A DNA stretch of 64,000 nucleotides, taken from the NCBI RefSeq assembly GCF_014838745.1, contig NZ_JABUXR010000003.1, forward strand, positions 113,222 through 177,221. The letters are read 5' to 3'. Numbering within the stretch: position 1 is the first letter of the stretch; each line of letters starts with the position of its first letter. The translations under genes were made by a program, and so were the position numbers. Origin of the DNA: Limosilactobacillus urinaemulieris. GTDB lineage: Bacteria > Bacillota > Bacilli > Lactobacillales > Lactobacillaceae. Below are positions 48,645-58,195 of the stretch, in pieces. The notes under the pieces are model-generated. The model was not told where the DNA came from, did no database searches, and was given only the letters and a program-made list of their open reading frames with translations.

Positions 48645-49579
48645 TGGTAACAATTAAGGACATTGCAAAAAAAGCGGGAGTATCCGTTTCAACGACATCA
48701 CGGGCGTTGAATGATAATCCGCGAATTAGTCAGGAAACGCGAGAACGGGTTAAGAAGATTGCGGCAGAGTTAGGGTATCAACCTAACTACACTGCGCGGA
48801 ACCTTACTCGTGGAGAATCGAATATGGTGGGGTTAATTTTTCCAGTTACGGAAGATACGGCACCAGCAAACCCATTTCATATTGACCTCATGCGGGGAGT
48901 TAGTACGGCACTTCAGCCACTACACTACGAAATGGTAGTAGCAATCGCCGCAACTCAAGACGAATTGCTTGAAGAGGTTCGTTCAATGGTTGATCAATCT
49001 AAGGTCCATAACTTTCTGGTTTTTTATGCAATGAGCAATGATCCCATAACAGCTTATTTACGGCAGAATAACCTTAACTTTGTTATTATCGGTCACCCAA
49101 TGGATCATTATCCGGATCGATTCGTTGATAACGACAATATTGCTGCCGGGAAAGCAGCAACAGAACAACTGTTAAAAAACCATCATTTAACTCATCCAGC
49201 TTTTCTTGAATCGGTTGATCCATGGTTGTTTGAGCGAGAACGAGCAGCTGGTTATGATGAATGCATGAGAACTCATCATTTAAAAGCAGTTGTTTGGCAA
49301 TTGGGTACGAATGCTGATTCGTTGGATGATTTTCTTAATAACCATCCCGAAACAGATGGTTTATTATTCTCTGATGATCTGTTATTTGTTCGCTTTTCTC
49401 ATGAATTGCAAAAGCGCTCGTTACCAGTATTTTGCTTTAACAATAGTCGGTTAATGGGGATGCTGACAAATAGTGATGGGCGGATTGATTTGCGTCCCCG
49501 TGAGTTGGGGAGAGAGGCGGTTAAGTTGCTTTTCGATCCAATGAAGCACCACAGTTATGTCACATTTCAAGTTAATTAA
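48644..49579 (+). CDS. malR: LacI-family regulator, probably of maltose genes
   Basis: A 311-residue regulator. The N-terminal helix-turn-helix (VTIKDIAKKAGVSVSTTSRAL) and hinge (YQPNYTARNLTRGES) are LacI-type, followed by a periplasmic-binding-like sensor domain. It lies between addA (one-base overlap) and the maltose transporter, and the promoter just downstream contains a LacI-type palindrome. It likely represses malT-mapA-pgmB until maltose or a derivative appears. The name malR is by context. Confidence 0.82.
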   Translation: MVTIKDIAKKAGVSVSTTSRALNDNPRISQETRERVKKIAAELGYQPNYTARNLTRGESNMVGLIFPVTEDTAPANPFHIDLMRGVSTALQPLHYEMVVAIAATQDELLEEVRSMVDQSKVHNFLVFYAMSNDPITAYLRQNNLNFVIIGHPMDHYPDRFVDNDNIAAGKAATEQLLKNHHLTHPAFLESVDPWLFERERAAGYDECMRTHHLKAVVWQLGTNADSLDDFLNNHPETDGLLFSDDLLFVRFSHELQKRSLPVFCFNNSRLMGMLTNSDGRIDLRPRELGREAVKLLFDPMKHHSYVTFQVN

Positions 49580-49613
49580 TACGAGAGCACATTAGTTAAA
49601 ATTAAAGAAAAAT

Positions 49614-49647
49614 TAGGCTGAAATCACTGGTATTTCAGCCTTTTTGT
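49614..49647 (+). terminator. Terminator after the LacI regulator
   Basis: TAGGCTGAAAT pairs with ATTTCAGCCT, then TTTTTGTTTTT. Confidence 0.85.
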
Positions 49648-49677
49648 TTTTGAATAAAGAAAACCCTTCCAAAAATT

Positions 49678-49753
49678 TTGTGCAAACGGTTGCACAAAAG
49701 TGAGGAATCTGGTATATTATTAATTGTGAAACGTCATGAAGCGCTTTCATGAC
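49678..49753 (+). promoter_or_regulatory. Promoter and two operators of the maltose operon
   Basis: TTGCAC (49690-49695), 17 bases and TATATT (49713-49718) form the promoter. TTGTGCAAACGGTTGCACAA (49678-49697), a 20-base LacI-type palindrome, covers the -35. A second perfect inverted repeat, GTCATGAA-GCGCT-TTCATGAC (49733-49753), lies about ten bases after the likely start and could be a second regulator site. It does not fit the CcpA cre spacing. Confidence 0.7.
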
Positions 49754-49790
49754 GAGAAGCATTAATTTTAAGATAATTAGGGGTGTAATT

Positions 49791-51137
49791 ATGAGTCAAG
49801 AAAAGCCAGCGGGCGCAGGCTTGCCAACACTCTCCAAGAGTACGATTTGGATGATCAACTTTGGATTCTTGGGTGTTCAGACTGCCTTCACCTTGCAAAG
49901 TTCACAAATGAGTCGGATTTTCCAAACCATTGGTGCCGATCCTAACAACCTGGGATGGTTCTTTATCCTGCCACCTTTAATGGGACTTGTTGTTCAACCA
50001 ATCGTCGGTTACTATTCCGACCGTACTTGGGCACCAAAGCTCGGTGGTCGGCGTCTCCCATACCTTCTTTTAGGGATGATTGTTGCTGTTATTGTTATGT
50101 TACTGTTGCCGAACTCAGGTAGTTTTGGCTTCGGGTATGGTTCACTAGCTGCCTTGTGGTTTGGTGCTATTACCGTTGCCTTCCTTGATTTGTCATCTAA
50201 CGTTGCAATGCAACCATTCAAGATGATGGTTGGGGACATGGTTAACGATGACCAAAAGAGTTATGCATACGGTATTCAAAGTTTCTTATCAAACACCGGT
50301 GCCGTATTAGCCGCTATCTTCCCATTCCTGTTTACTTGGTTCGGGGTTAAGAACATTGCTCCTAAAGGGGTTGTTCCTGATTCTGTTAAGGTCGCTTTCT
50401 ATGTTGGTGCTGCTTTGCTGGTTATTACTAGTTTGTTCACTGTTTTCCGTGTTCATGAATATGACCCAGCAACTTACGCTAAGTACCACGGAATTACTGA
50501 AGAAGATAACAAGGAAGGTGGAAACTGGTTCACCTTGCTAAAGACTGCTCCTAAGGCATTCTGGACTGTAACCCTTGTTCAATTCTTCTGCTGGTTTGCT
50601 TTCCAATACCTCTGGACATACTCAGCAGGTGCGATTGCTAAGAACGTTTGGGATACTACTAACGCTACTTCAGCAGGTTACCAAGCTGCTGGTAACTGGT
50701 ACGGTGTTTTAGCTGCCGTTCAATCAATTGCCGCTGTTGTTTGGTCATATGTTTTAGCTAAGGTTCCTAACAAGTACCACAAGCTAGGCTATGCTGGTAG
50801 TTTACTTCTTGGTGCATTTGGTTTCGTTTCTGTCTTCTTTATCCACGACCAATGGACATTAATTATTTCCTACATCCTTGTCGGGATCGCATGGGCCGGA
50901 ATGAACACTTACCCATTAACCATTGTTACTAACGCATTGTCTGGTAAGCACATGGGTACCTACCTTGGACTTTTCAACGGTTCAATTTGTTTACCACAAA
51001 TCGTTGCCTCATTGCTTAGTTTCGCATTGTTCCCACTCTTTGGTCACTCACAAGTTAACATGTTCATCCTCGGCGGAATTGTGTTAGCTCTTGGTGCTCT
51101 TTCAGTTGGTACAATTAAGGAAACCTACGCTGAATAA
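49791..51137 (+). CDS. malT: Maltose transporter of the MFS (SLC45/GPH-like) type
   Basis: A 448-residue permease with 12 membrane helices that probably imports maltose with protons. The motif QPIVGYYSDRTWAPKLGGRRLPYLL between helices 2 and 3 is typical of sucrose/maltose symporters. The ATG at 49791 has AGGGGTG upstream; a longer ORF from 49749 lies within the operator region. Codon bias is strong. Followed after a stem-loop by mapA, so it supplies substrate to the phosphorylase. Confidence 0.88.
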   Translation: MSQEKPAGAGLPTLSKSTIWMINFGFLGVQTAFTLQSSQMSRIFQTIGADPNNLGWFFILPPLMGLVVQPIVGYYSDRTWAPKLGGRRLPYLLLGMIVAVIVMLLLPNSGSFGFGYGSLAALWFGAITVAFLDLSSNVAMQPFKMMVGDMVNDDQKSYAYGIQSFLSNTGAVLAAIFPFLFTWFGVKNIAPKGVVPDSVKVAFYVGAALLVITSLFTVFRVHEYDPATYAKYHGITEEDNKEGGNWFTLLKTAPKAFWTVTLVQFFCWFAFQYLWTYSAGAIAKNVWDTTNATSAGYQAAGNWYGVLAAVQSIAAVVWSYVLAKVPNKYHKLGYAGSLLLGAFGFVSVFFIHDQWTLIISYILVGIAWAGMNTYPLTIVTNALSGKHMGTYLGLFNGSICLPQIVASLLSFALFPLFGHSQVNMFILGGIVLALGALSVGTIKETYAE

Positions 51138-51173
51138 GGCGAATAAGCTGAATAATAAAGTAAATTAAACTAG

Positions 51174-51209
51174 AATAGGACTGTGACGGGAATTAGCCAC
51201 AGCCCTATT
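51174..51209 (+). other. Stem-loop between malT and mapA
   Basis: AATAGGACTGTG pairs with CACAGCCCTATT with one mismatch around a 12-base loop. No T run follows, so it may stabilise or process the mRNA rather than stop transcription. Confidence 0.55.
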
Positions 51210-51234
51210 GTCTAAAGAAGGAAGGAATTGAATT

Positions 51235-53487
51235 ATGAAACAAACATTTGAAATTGCTCCATGGCACGTTGCAACTCATAAGTGGGATCCTGAAGATAAG
51301 CGTCTTCAAGAATCAATGACTAGTTTAGCTAACGAAAATTTGGGTATGCGTGGCTTCTTTGAAGAAGGATACTCAGCTGATCACATGCAAGGTGTATACC
51401 TTGGTGGTGTTTGGTTCCCAGACAAGACCCGTGTTGGTTGGTGGAAGAATGGTTATCCTAAGTACTTCGGTAAGATGATCAACGCAGTTAACTTCATGAA
51501 GCTAATTATTAAGGTTAACGGTGAACAACTTGACCTTGCTAAGCAAACACCAAAGGACTTTAAGCTTGATCTTGATATGAAGCGTGGTGTCCTAGAACGT
51601 GAATTTACTGTTGAAATTGGTGGTACCGAAATGTACTTCAATTTTGAACGGTTCGTAAGTGCTACCCAAAAGGAATTAGTTGGTCAGCGTCTTCACATCA
51701 AGAACCGTGGTACTGGTGATGCTAAGGTAGAAATTACTAGCATGATCGATGCTGACGTTTACAACGAAGATGCTAACTATGATGAACAATTCTGGAATGT
51801 TCTTAACAAGTCTGCTAATGGTGAACATGCCGAATTGACTTCCATGACTAAGAAGAATGACTTCGGTACCCCACAATTCACTGTTGGAATGAAGACCACT
51901 TCCAAGACTGACCTTGACCATGTTGGCGACGGAACTGACGAAAAGGATGCTTACAACACCTTTGCCGGAACTGTTGCTGCTGGTAAGGAAGTTAACTTTG
52001 AAAAGCGGACAGTTGTTGTAACTTCACGTGACTTTGATTCTCAAGAAGCAATCGAAAAGCATCTTGATGAATTAAGTGAAAAGCTTGATGACCAAAGCTT
52101 TGACGATCTTCTCGAACCTCATGTTCAAGAATGGGCAGATCGTTGGGTTAAGTCTGACGTTGAAATTGATGGTGACGATGGAGCACAACAAGGAATTCGG
52201 TTCAATCTTTTCCAACTCTTCTCTACTTACTACGGTAATGATTACCGTCTTAACATCAGTCCAAAAGGATTTACTGGTGAAAAGTACGGTGGTGCTACTT
52301 ACTGGGATACTGAAGCTTACTGTATTCCAGTTTACCTTGGGGTAGCTAACCCTGAAGTTGCACGGAACCTGTTAATGTACCGTTACAAGCAATTAGATGG
52401 TGCCTTTGTTAACGCTAAGCAACAAGATCTCGATGGTGCATTATTCCCAATGGTTACCTTCAACGGGATTGAATGTCACAACGAATGGGAAATTACTTTT
52501 GAAGAAATCCACCGTAACGGGGACATTGCTTTTGCTATTTACCTTTACACTAAGTACACTGGCGACAAGTCATACGTTCTCAACGAAGGTGCAGAAGTCT
52601 TAACAGAAATTTCTCGTTTCTGGGCAGATCGTGTTCACTACTCACAAAACAAGAATAAGTACATGCTTCACGCTGTAACTGGTCCTGACGAATACGACAA
52701 CAACGTTAACAATGATTGGTACACTAACCTTCTTTGCCGGTGGACTCTTAAGTACACTCTTGAAATCTTGGACGAAGTTGACGATAAGGTTGCTAAGAAG
52801 CTTAACGTTTCCGAAGACGAAAAGCGTCGTTGGAAGGGAATCGTTGATAACATGTACCTTCCTTACGATAAGGAACGTGACATCTTCCCAGAAAATGATG
52901 GCTTCATGGACAAGGACTTAACACCAGTTTCTGAAATTCCAAGCGATCAATTACCACTTAACCAACACTGGTCATGGGACCGGATCTTACGTTCACCATA
53001 CGTAAAGCAAGGTGACGTTATCCAAGGTCTTTGGGACTTCATTGATGACTTTACTAAGGAACAAAAGAAGAACAACTTCGACTTCTATGAACAATTTACG
53101 GTTCACGAATCAAGTCTTTCAGCTTCTGTTTACTCAATCATTGCTGCTAATATTGGTTACGAAGACAAGGCTGTTGAATTATATGAACGTTCAGCTCGTC
53201 TTGACCTTGATAACTACAACAACGATACTTCAGATGGTTTACACATCACTTCAATGACTGGTTCATGGCTTGATATTGTTCAAGGATTCGCTGGCATGCG
53301 TGTTCGGGGTAACGAATTACACTATGCACCATTCCTTCCTAAGAAGTGGAACTCATACCAATTCCGTCAAATGTTCCGTGGTCGGATCTTGAAGGTTAAG
53401 GTTGACAAGCACGGTACTAAGATTGACTTGGTATCAGGTGACCCAATTACCATTGATCTTGACGGTAAGAAGCTTGAATTGAAGTAA
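51235..53487 (+). CDS. mapA: Maltose phosphorylase (GH65)
   Basis: A 750-residue glycoside hydrolase family 65 enzyme that splits maltose with phosphate into glucose and beta-glucose-1-phosphate in the cytoplasm. The catalytic glutamate is in AVTGPDEYDNNVNND near residue 485. YWDTEAY, GPDEYDNNVNND and the phosphate-binding HESSLSAS are typical. Family length is normal. It lies between the transporter and beta-phosphoglucomutase, its functional partners. Codon use is strongly biased, in line with high expression. Confidence 0.95.
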   Translation: MKQTFEIAPWHVATHKWDPEDKRLQESMTSLANENLGMRGFFEEGYSADHMQGVYLGGVWFPDKTRVGWWKNGYPKYFGKMINAVNFMKLIIKVNGEQLDLAKQTPKDFKLDLDMKRGVLEREFTVEIGGTEMYFNFERFVSATQKELVGQRLHIKNRGTGDAKVEITSMIDADVYNEDANYDEQFWNVLNKSANGEHAELTSMTKKNDFGTPQFTVGMKTTSKTDLDHVGDGTDEKDAYNTFAGTVAAGKEVNFEKRTVVVTSRDFDSQEAIEKHLDELSEKLDDQSFDDLLEPHVQEWADRWVKSDVEIDGDDGAQQGIRFNLFQLFSTYYGNDYRLNISPKGFTGEKYGGATYWDTEAYCIPVYLGVANPEVARNLLMYRYKQLDGAFVNAKQQDLDGALFPMVTFNGIECHNEWEITFEEIHRNGDIAFAIYLYTKYTGDKSYVLNEGAEVLTEISRFWADRVHYSQNKNKYMLHAVTGPDEYDNNVNNDWYTNLLCRWTLKYTLEILDEVDDKVAKKLNVSEDEKRRWKGIVDNMYLPYDKERDIFPENDGFMDKDLTPVSEIPSDQLPLNQHWSWDRILRSPYVKQGDVIQGLWDFIDDFTKEQKKNNFDFYEQFTVHESSLSASVYSIIAANIGYEDKAVELYERSARLDLDNYNNDTSDGLHITSMTGSWLDIVQGFAGMRVRGNELHYAPFLPKKWNSYQFRQMFRGRILKVKVDKHGTKIDLVSGDPITIDLDGKKLELK

Positions 53488-53507
53488 TTACTGGAGGAAT
53501 TTCGATA

Positions 53508-54170
53508 ATGAAGTTTGAAGATTTGAAAGGTTTTGCTTTTGACCTTGATGGTGTAATCGCTGATACTGCCCGTTTTCACGGCCAAGCATGGCACCAACTT
53601 GCTGATAAAGTTGGCACAGAATGGACTCCTGAACTTGCGGACAGTTTAAAGGGAGTTAGCCGGATGGATTCCCTAGAATTGATCCTGAAGGCTGGTGGTC
53701 ACGAGAATGATTACTCTCAAGAAGAAAAAGAAGCACTGGCTACCGAAAAGAATGACAACTACATTAAGTTAGTTGAAACATTGACTCCTGCTGATATTCT
53801 TCCAGGAATGAAGGACTTCTTGGATGAATTAAAGGAAAACAACTACCATATTGTTTTGGCCTCAGCTTCTAAGAATGCACCTAAAGTATTAAAGTACTTA
53901 CAAATTACTGATTACTTTGAAGGAATTGTGGATCCTGCTAAGTTAACTCACGGTAAACCTGACCCAGAGATTTATAGTGAAGCAGCTAAGCTAATGAACC
54001 TTCCTGCTGACCAAGTAGCAGGATTAGAGGATGCTCAAGCAGGAATTGAATCAATTAATCGTGCTGGTGAACTTTCCATCGGCTTCGGCTCAGAATTGAA
54101 GGATGCCGATGTTAAGTTTGCTGAAACTGGTGATGTTTCGCTGGCAGCAATTAAGAAACAAATGAACTAA
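53508..54170 (+). CDS. pgmB: Beta-phosphoglucomutase
   Basis: A 220-residue HAD enzyme converting beta-glucose-1-phosphate to glucose-6-phosphate. The DxD motif is in FAFDLDGVIADTARFH (nucleophile D12, acid/base D14), the Ser/Thr motif II is in LASASKNA, the lysine is in HGKPDPEIY, and the acidic motif is in GLEDAQAGI. It starts 21 bases after mapA with a GGAGG site. It serves as a good reference for the degenerate HAD protein at 15198. Confidence 0.95.
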   Translation: MKFEDLKGFAFDLDGVIADTARFHGQAWHQLADKVGTEWTPELADSLKGVSRMDSLELILKAGGHENDYSQEEKEALATEKNDNYIKLVETLTPADILPGMKDFLDELKENNYHIVLASASKNAPKVLKYLQITDYFEGIVDPAKLTHGKPDPEIYSEAAKLMNLPADQVAGLEDAQAGIESINRAGELSIGFGSELKDADVKFAETGDVSLAAIKKQMN

Positions 54171-54290
54171 TGTTAACTCTCTATCAAATGAATAATTAAG
54201 AATATTAGTTCAGTTGGATAATTGGGAGGAGGATGGATGGTATTAACAGTTAAATCCATTCTTGCTAAAAGCGAATATCACTGCATAATT

Positions 54291-54334
54291 AAAGGAAATG
54301 CAACGTTGAAATTCTTCGTTGTGTTTCCTTTTTG
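54291..54334 (+). terminator. Terminator of the maltose operon
   Basis: AAAGGAAATGCAACG pairs with CGTTGTGTTTCCTTT (one wobble), followed by TTTG. A strong GGGAGGAGG site and ATG at 54237 upstream could encode a 32-residue peptide through this hairpin, but nothing supports it as a gene. Confidence 0.7.
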
Positions 54335-54354
54335 ATTAGATTGAGGAATGAACG

Positions 54355-54858
54355 ATGAAACGACAAAGGATAATTAAATTTCTAGGATTAGCAGTGGTTG
54401 TAATTGGAATTGGAATAGGAGTAGGAGGAGCTGTTAATATTGTGCTAAAAGATAGTCATAATGAGAAGACAAAAACCGTGCAGGAGACCAGTCAGAAGTC
54501 ACGACTAAGGTTAACCGATCAACAGTTAAGCATTTTAGTAGGTTTAGCGATGGATCCAAAGTGGTTAACAGAACAGCTTAATAGTAATCAACTAGTCTAT
54601 GGTGTCGTTAAACCATCGGATACCGTCCCAAAAGGAATTGGAGAAAATGAAAGCTTCCTAATTGCAGCGGGTGAGAGGCAGAGAATCATTTACTTTTCAG
54701 TTAATGAAGATCAAACTGTTGAGATTAAAGATAGTCAAAATAACCAAATAAGACGAAAAAAGGAAGTAACGGTAAGGCAATTAGTAAGGAGGTTTTATCA
54801 AACTTCGAAACAGCAACAACAAGTTAATGAGTTGGTTAGTGAGTTACGAACAGAGTAA
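54355..54858 (+). CDS. Membrane-anchored or secreted protein, unknown function
   Basis: A 167-residue protein with an N-terminal helix (FLGLAVVVIGIGIGVGGAV) after MKRQRIIK, then an extracytoplasmic domain. LTDQQLSILVGLAMDPKWLTEQ and the later IYFSVNEDQTVEIKD suggest a small lactobacillus-specific domain, and the C-terminus is Lys/Arg/Gln-rich. No lipobox cysteine is present, so it is probably anchored by its signal helix. It lies alone between terminators; no function can be assigned. Confidence 0.65.
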   Translation: MKRQRIIKFLGLAVVVIGIGIGVGGAVNIVLKDSHNEKTKTVQETSQKSRLRLTDQQLSILVGLAMDPKWLTEQLNSNQLVYGVVKPSDTVPKGIGENESFLIAAGERQRIIYFSVNEDQTVEIKDSQNNQIRRKKEVTVRQLVRRFYQTSKQQQQVNELVSELRTE

Positions 54859-55034
54859 GATAAGCGTTAGTAATTGAATAAATACTTAAATTTTATTTGT
54901 ACTATTACCTAAACAGCAGCCTAGTTCAGTAGTGAACTTAATAATCTTTAGTATTTATGATTGAATATTGCCTTAGAGGAACATAACATGTATATTATTA
55001 GAAAATAATGAGAGAGTTATGAGGAGGGACAGCA

Positions 55035-56375
55035 ATGTTCAGTCAAATTGGTCAATTAATCTTTGATAATGAAGCTGTTGCAAAGACTCAGGACTTTACA
55101 ATGGGCCTTGAAATCGAAATGCAACGGGTAGATGAGAATGGTAACATTAGCCAGGAGCCATATCCATCGGCAATTGGTGATGAAAAGACCAATCCATGGA
55201 TTACCAATGATTTTTTGGAAACAATGTCTGAAACGGTAACGCCGTCTGCTCAACACGCGCTTGATGCAATGCACTATTTATACGTTATTAATAATTCGTT
55301 GCGTTCTGCACTAGCTCCTGGAGAATTACTTTGGCCCTTATCAATGCCACCACGGTTGCCAAAGGATAAGCGGAAATTGCGGCTTGCTAAGATGGGCCCC
55401 GAAAAAGAGGCGTATTTAAAGGAATGGGCAAAGCGTCATGGCTACTCACAGGGAACTCCCTGTGGTGCTCACATCAACTTAAGTATTGATCAACACGTTA
55501 TTGCACTAGTTCAAAAACATTTCCCGGGAAAGTTTAAAGATGAGCGGGAAGTCCGTAACTACCTTTACACAATATTAGCGCAAGGTTTTGTTCGCTATCG
55601 CTGGTTTATCACTTACTTGTTTGGTGCTAGTCCAATTGCGGAAGCAAACTACTTTGAAAATGGTCAAGGACCTCAACACCCGCTTCGGAGCATTCGCCAA
55701 AGCAAGTACGGATTCGGTACTAAGTTTACTGGCGACTTTACCAATCTTGATCGATACATTGCGCGAATTGAAAAGGGAGTTAAGGATGGCGTCCTGACAT
55801 CAGACTATGAGTTTCACGGCTCAGTCCGTTTTAAGGGTAATCGCAATCTTAAGGATTTACCGAAAAACGGAATCGAATACCTTGAATTACGAATGCTCGA
55901 TCTTGATCCAAGTAGTTCAGTTGGGATTCGTACGGGGACGTTACGGTTTATCCGGCTGCTTGCTAGTTACTTCATCATGCACCCAGCGTTAAATGAAGAG
56001 GAAGTTAATGATATTCTAAAAAACGCTGATAAGATGAATGAAGTCGTTGCGGAAGAAGATCCACGGGAAAACTGCAAGTACCAAGCAACTGCTCGGGCAC
56101 TAGTGAAGAGTCTTGAACGGTATGCAAATCAAATTCAATTGGGACCAGAATATGCTGAAGTACTTGAAGATTTAGAAGATCGGGTTGAAAATCCACTGAC
56201 AACACCAAGTGCTAAACTGCTAAACTACGTCAAAGATGGTTCGTTAACGGAATATGCACTTCGTCGAGCAAAACGTTATCAAGTTGCAGCTCAGGAATCG
56301 ATTAATCCGTTTAAGGGATTTGAAGATGGGAAAATTTATAGTTCAGACGAGTTACGAAAAGCGTTAAGTAGATAA
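55035..56375 (+). CDS. gshA: Glutamate-cysteine ligase (stand-alone)
   Basis: A 446-residue ligase making gamma-glutamylcysteine from glutamate, cysteine and ATP. Residues near 27-38 (MGLEIEMQRVDE) and SETVTPSAQHALDAM, LWPLSMPPRLP and TPCGAHINLS match the family. The ATP-grasp glutathione synthetase half found in GshAB fusions is absent, so the product is gamma-glutamylcysteine unless a separate synthetase exists. GAGGAGGG precedes the ATG. It is convergent with a gamma-glutamyl amidohydrolase. Confidence 0.88.
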   Translation: MFSQIGQLIFDNEAVAKTQDFTMGLEIEMQRVDENGNISQEPYPSAIGDEKTNPWITNDFLETMSETVTPSAQHALDAMHYLYVINNSLRSALAPGELLWPLSMPPRLPKDKRKLRLAKMGPEKEAYLKEWAKRHGYSQGTPCGAHINLSIDQHVIALVQKHFPGKFKDEREVRNYLYTILAQGFVRYRWFITYLFGASPIAEANYFENGQGPQHPLRSIRQSKYGFGTKFTGDFTNLDRYIARIEKGVKDGVLTSDYEFHGSVRFKGNRNLKDLPKNGIEYLELRMLDLDPSSSVGIRTGTLRFIRLLASYFIMHPALNEEEVNDILKNADKMNEVVAEEDPRENCKYQATARALVKSLERYANQIQLGPEYAEVLEDLEDRVENPLTTPSAKLLNYVKDGSLTEYALRRAKRYQVAAQESINPFKGFEDGKIYSSDELRKALSR

Positions 56376-56418
56376 ATAAAGAGAAGAGGCAAGTTTTTCT
56401 TGCCTCTTCTCTTTATTT
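56374..56418. terminator. Strong bidirectional terminator
   Basis: AAATAAAGAGAAGAGGCAAG and its perfect 20-bp complement around TTTTT, shared by convergent gshA and the amidotransferase gene. Confidence 0.85.
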
Positions 56419-57136
56419 ATTCTTGTGCTCGTTGAATTAAATCAGCGAAAAGCGCTTGTGAATAATCGTAGTGTTTAAACATATTTTCTGGATGCCATTG
56501 AACAGCCAGAACCCGATCATTATCGATCGATTCAATAGCTTCGGGAATTTGGTCATCAGCACGTGCGGTTACTCTTAGGTCGCTCCCAATTTGATTAAGT
56601 GCTTGGTGGTGGCGAGAGTTAACGTAAGGACGTGAGCCCACCAGATTGAAGATTCGACTATCTTGTTTCACGTTAACGTGGTGAGAAGGAAAGTTTCCCG
56701 GAGCATTTTGGGAGTGCTTTAGGGTTTGTCGAGGATCTTCTGATAAGTCTTGAAAAACAGTTCCGCCGAGAGCAACATTGATTACTTGCATTCCGCGACA
56801 AATTCCCATTAATGCCTTATTTGCTTCTAGCGCGGCTTTAACTAACGCAACTTCAAATAGATCGCGTTTAAAGTATGTAGATCCTAATTCTTGATGCGGT
56901 TCTTCACCGTAAAAAGTGGGATCAACATCACTGCCACCCGCAAAAATAATCCCATCGAAAAGATCAAGATAGTTGGGAATTAACTCAGGATCCACACTAG
57001 GAAAAATTACTGGGAGGCCTCCTGATTTAACAATTGCTTCGATTAGTGGCCGAGGAGCATAAGCAGCGTTACGCTCATTAATGATATTAGTAGCCTCAGT
57101 TAAAGTGTCTGCTGGAATTGCAATTCGTGGTCGCAT
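56417..57136 (-). CDS. Class I glutamine-amidotransferase-like gamma-glutamyl hydrolase (PuuD-like)
   Basis: A 239-residue enzyme. The catalytic cysteine is in LMGICRGMQVINVALGG near residue 115 and the histidine is in VQWHPENM. FAGGSDVDPTFYGE is typical of the gamma-glutamyl-GABA hydrolase group, which cleaves gamma-glutamyl amides. It lies tail to tail with glutamate-cysteine ligase, so gamma-glutamyl compounds may be its substrate, by inference. GGAGG lies before the ATG. Confidence 0.85.
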   Translation of the reverse strand: MRPRIAIPADTLTEATNIINERNAAYAPRPLIEAIVKSGGLPVIFPSVDPELIPNYLDLFDGIIFAGGSDVDPTFYGEEPHQELGSTYFKRDLFEVALVKAALEANKALMGICRGMQVINVALGGTVFQDLSEDPRQTLKHSQNAPGNFPSHHVNVKQDSRIFNLVGSRPYVNSRHHQALNQIGSDLRVTARADDQIPEAIESIDNDRVLAVQWHPENMFKHYDYSQALFADLIQRAQE

Positions 57137-57265
57137 AGAAAACCTCCTTGAATTATTTTAATAGTATTATAATAGAATTTTAATAAAGTAGAAAGAGACA
57201 TTTTAAAAATTACCCTAAATGAGAGAAAGACTATATAATAGTAAGTATGAAAGAAGTGAAAAAGA

Positions 57266-58132
57266 ATGATTGAATTAACTGATATTAACTCAAAGATGAA
57301 TTTGAATAACGGGACCCAAATTCCGTGTGTCGGTTACGGGACATTCCGAACTCCCGCTGACGTTGCCGAAAAAGCAGTTGCGGATGCAATTAAGGTTGGC
57401 TACCGTCACATTGATACGGCTGCTGTATATGGCAATGAAGAAGCTATTGGTAAGGGAATTAAGGATTCTGGAATTGACCGGGAAGACCTCTTTGTAACCA
57501 GCAAGTTGTGGAACGACAATCGGGGTTATGAATCGACAAAGAAAGCCTTTCAAGAAACTTTGGATCGGCTTCAAATGGACTATCTTGACTTGTACTTAAT
57601 TCACTGGCCAGCAAACCAAAAGCAATTCGGTACTGATGCAAGTAAAATTAACGCTGAAACCTGGCGGGCAATGGAAGACCTGTATAAAGAGGGCAAAATT
57701 AAGGCAATCGGTTTAAGTAATTTTATGCCGCATCATATTGTTGACTTAATGAAGATCGCAACGGTAGCTCCAGCTGTTGACCAAATCGAGGTTCATCCTG
57801 GTTGGCCCCATACTGAACAGGTAAAGTATTTACAAGCACATAATATTCTGGTAGAAGCTTGGGCCCCGCTTGGCGGACAAGGAGCAAGCGTAATGACTAA
57901 CCCAACAATTCTGCAAATTGCTGATAAGTACGATAAAACGCCTGCACAGGTTAGCTTGCGGTGGATTATTCAACAGGGAATCGTGCCACTGCCAAAGTCA
58001 ATCCATGAAAACCGGATGGTTCAAAATACCGAAATCTTTGACTTTACACTGACTGACGAGGAAATGAGAGCAATTAGTCTTTTAACTAACCTGGGTGGTC
58101 AATGTGCAGATCCAGATGATGTTGATTTTTAA
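57266..58132 (+). CDS. Aldo/keto reductase
   Basis: A 288-residue NADPH-dependent reductase with the catalytic tetrad: aspartate and tyrosine in HIDTAAVYGNEEAIG, lysine in VTSKLWN, and histidine in LIHWPANQ. GLSNFMPHH and PLPKSIHENRM (cofactor binding) follow. It reduces aldehydes or ketones such as 2,5-diketogluconate-like substrates; the exact one is unknown. TATAAT at 57234-57239 gives it a promoter. It is monocistronic. Confidence 0.88.
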   Translation: MIELTDINSKMNLNNGTQIPCVGYGTFRTPADVAEKAVADAIKVGYRHIDTAAVYGNEEAIGKGIKDSGIDREDLFVTSKLWNDNRGYESTKKAFQETLDRLQMDYLDLYLIHWPANQKQFGTDASKINAETWRAMEDLYKEGKIKAIGLSNFMPHHIVDLMKIATVAPAVDQIEVHPGWPHTEQVKYLQAHNILVEAWAPLGGQGASVMTNPTILQIADKYDKTPAQVSLRWIIQQGIVPLPKSIHENRMVQNTEIFDFTLTDEEMRAISLLTNLGGQCADPDDVDF

Positions 58133-58149
58133 GAGCTAATGTTTGACTA

Positions 58150-58187
58150 GATGATCCTAGGCTTAATTGCCGGGATCATTTTTTTGT
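58150..58187 (+). terminator. Terminator after the aldo/keto reductase gene
   Basis: ATGATCC pairs with GGATCAT around a 15-base loop, followed by a run of seven T residues. Confidence 0.8.
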
Positions 58188-58195
58188 ATTTTTAT

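Noticed and set aside
49733-49753. CcpA cre site at the malT promoter
   Set aside because: The core TGAAGCGCTTTCA is one base shorter than the cre consensus, so the CG pair is out of register.
54237-54335. 32-codon ORF with a strong GGGAGGAGG site after pgmB
   Set aside because: It runs straight through the operon terminator hairpin and resembles no protein; more likely chance.
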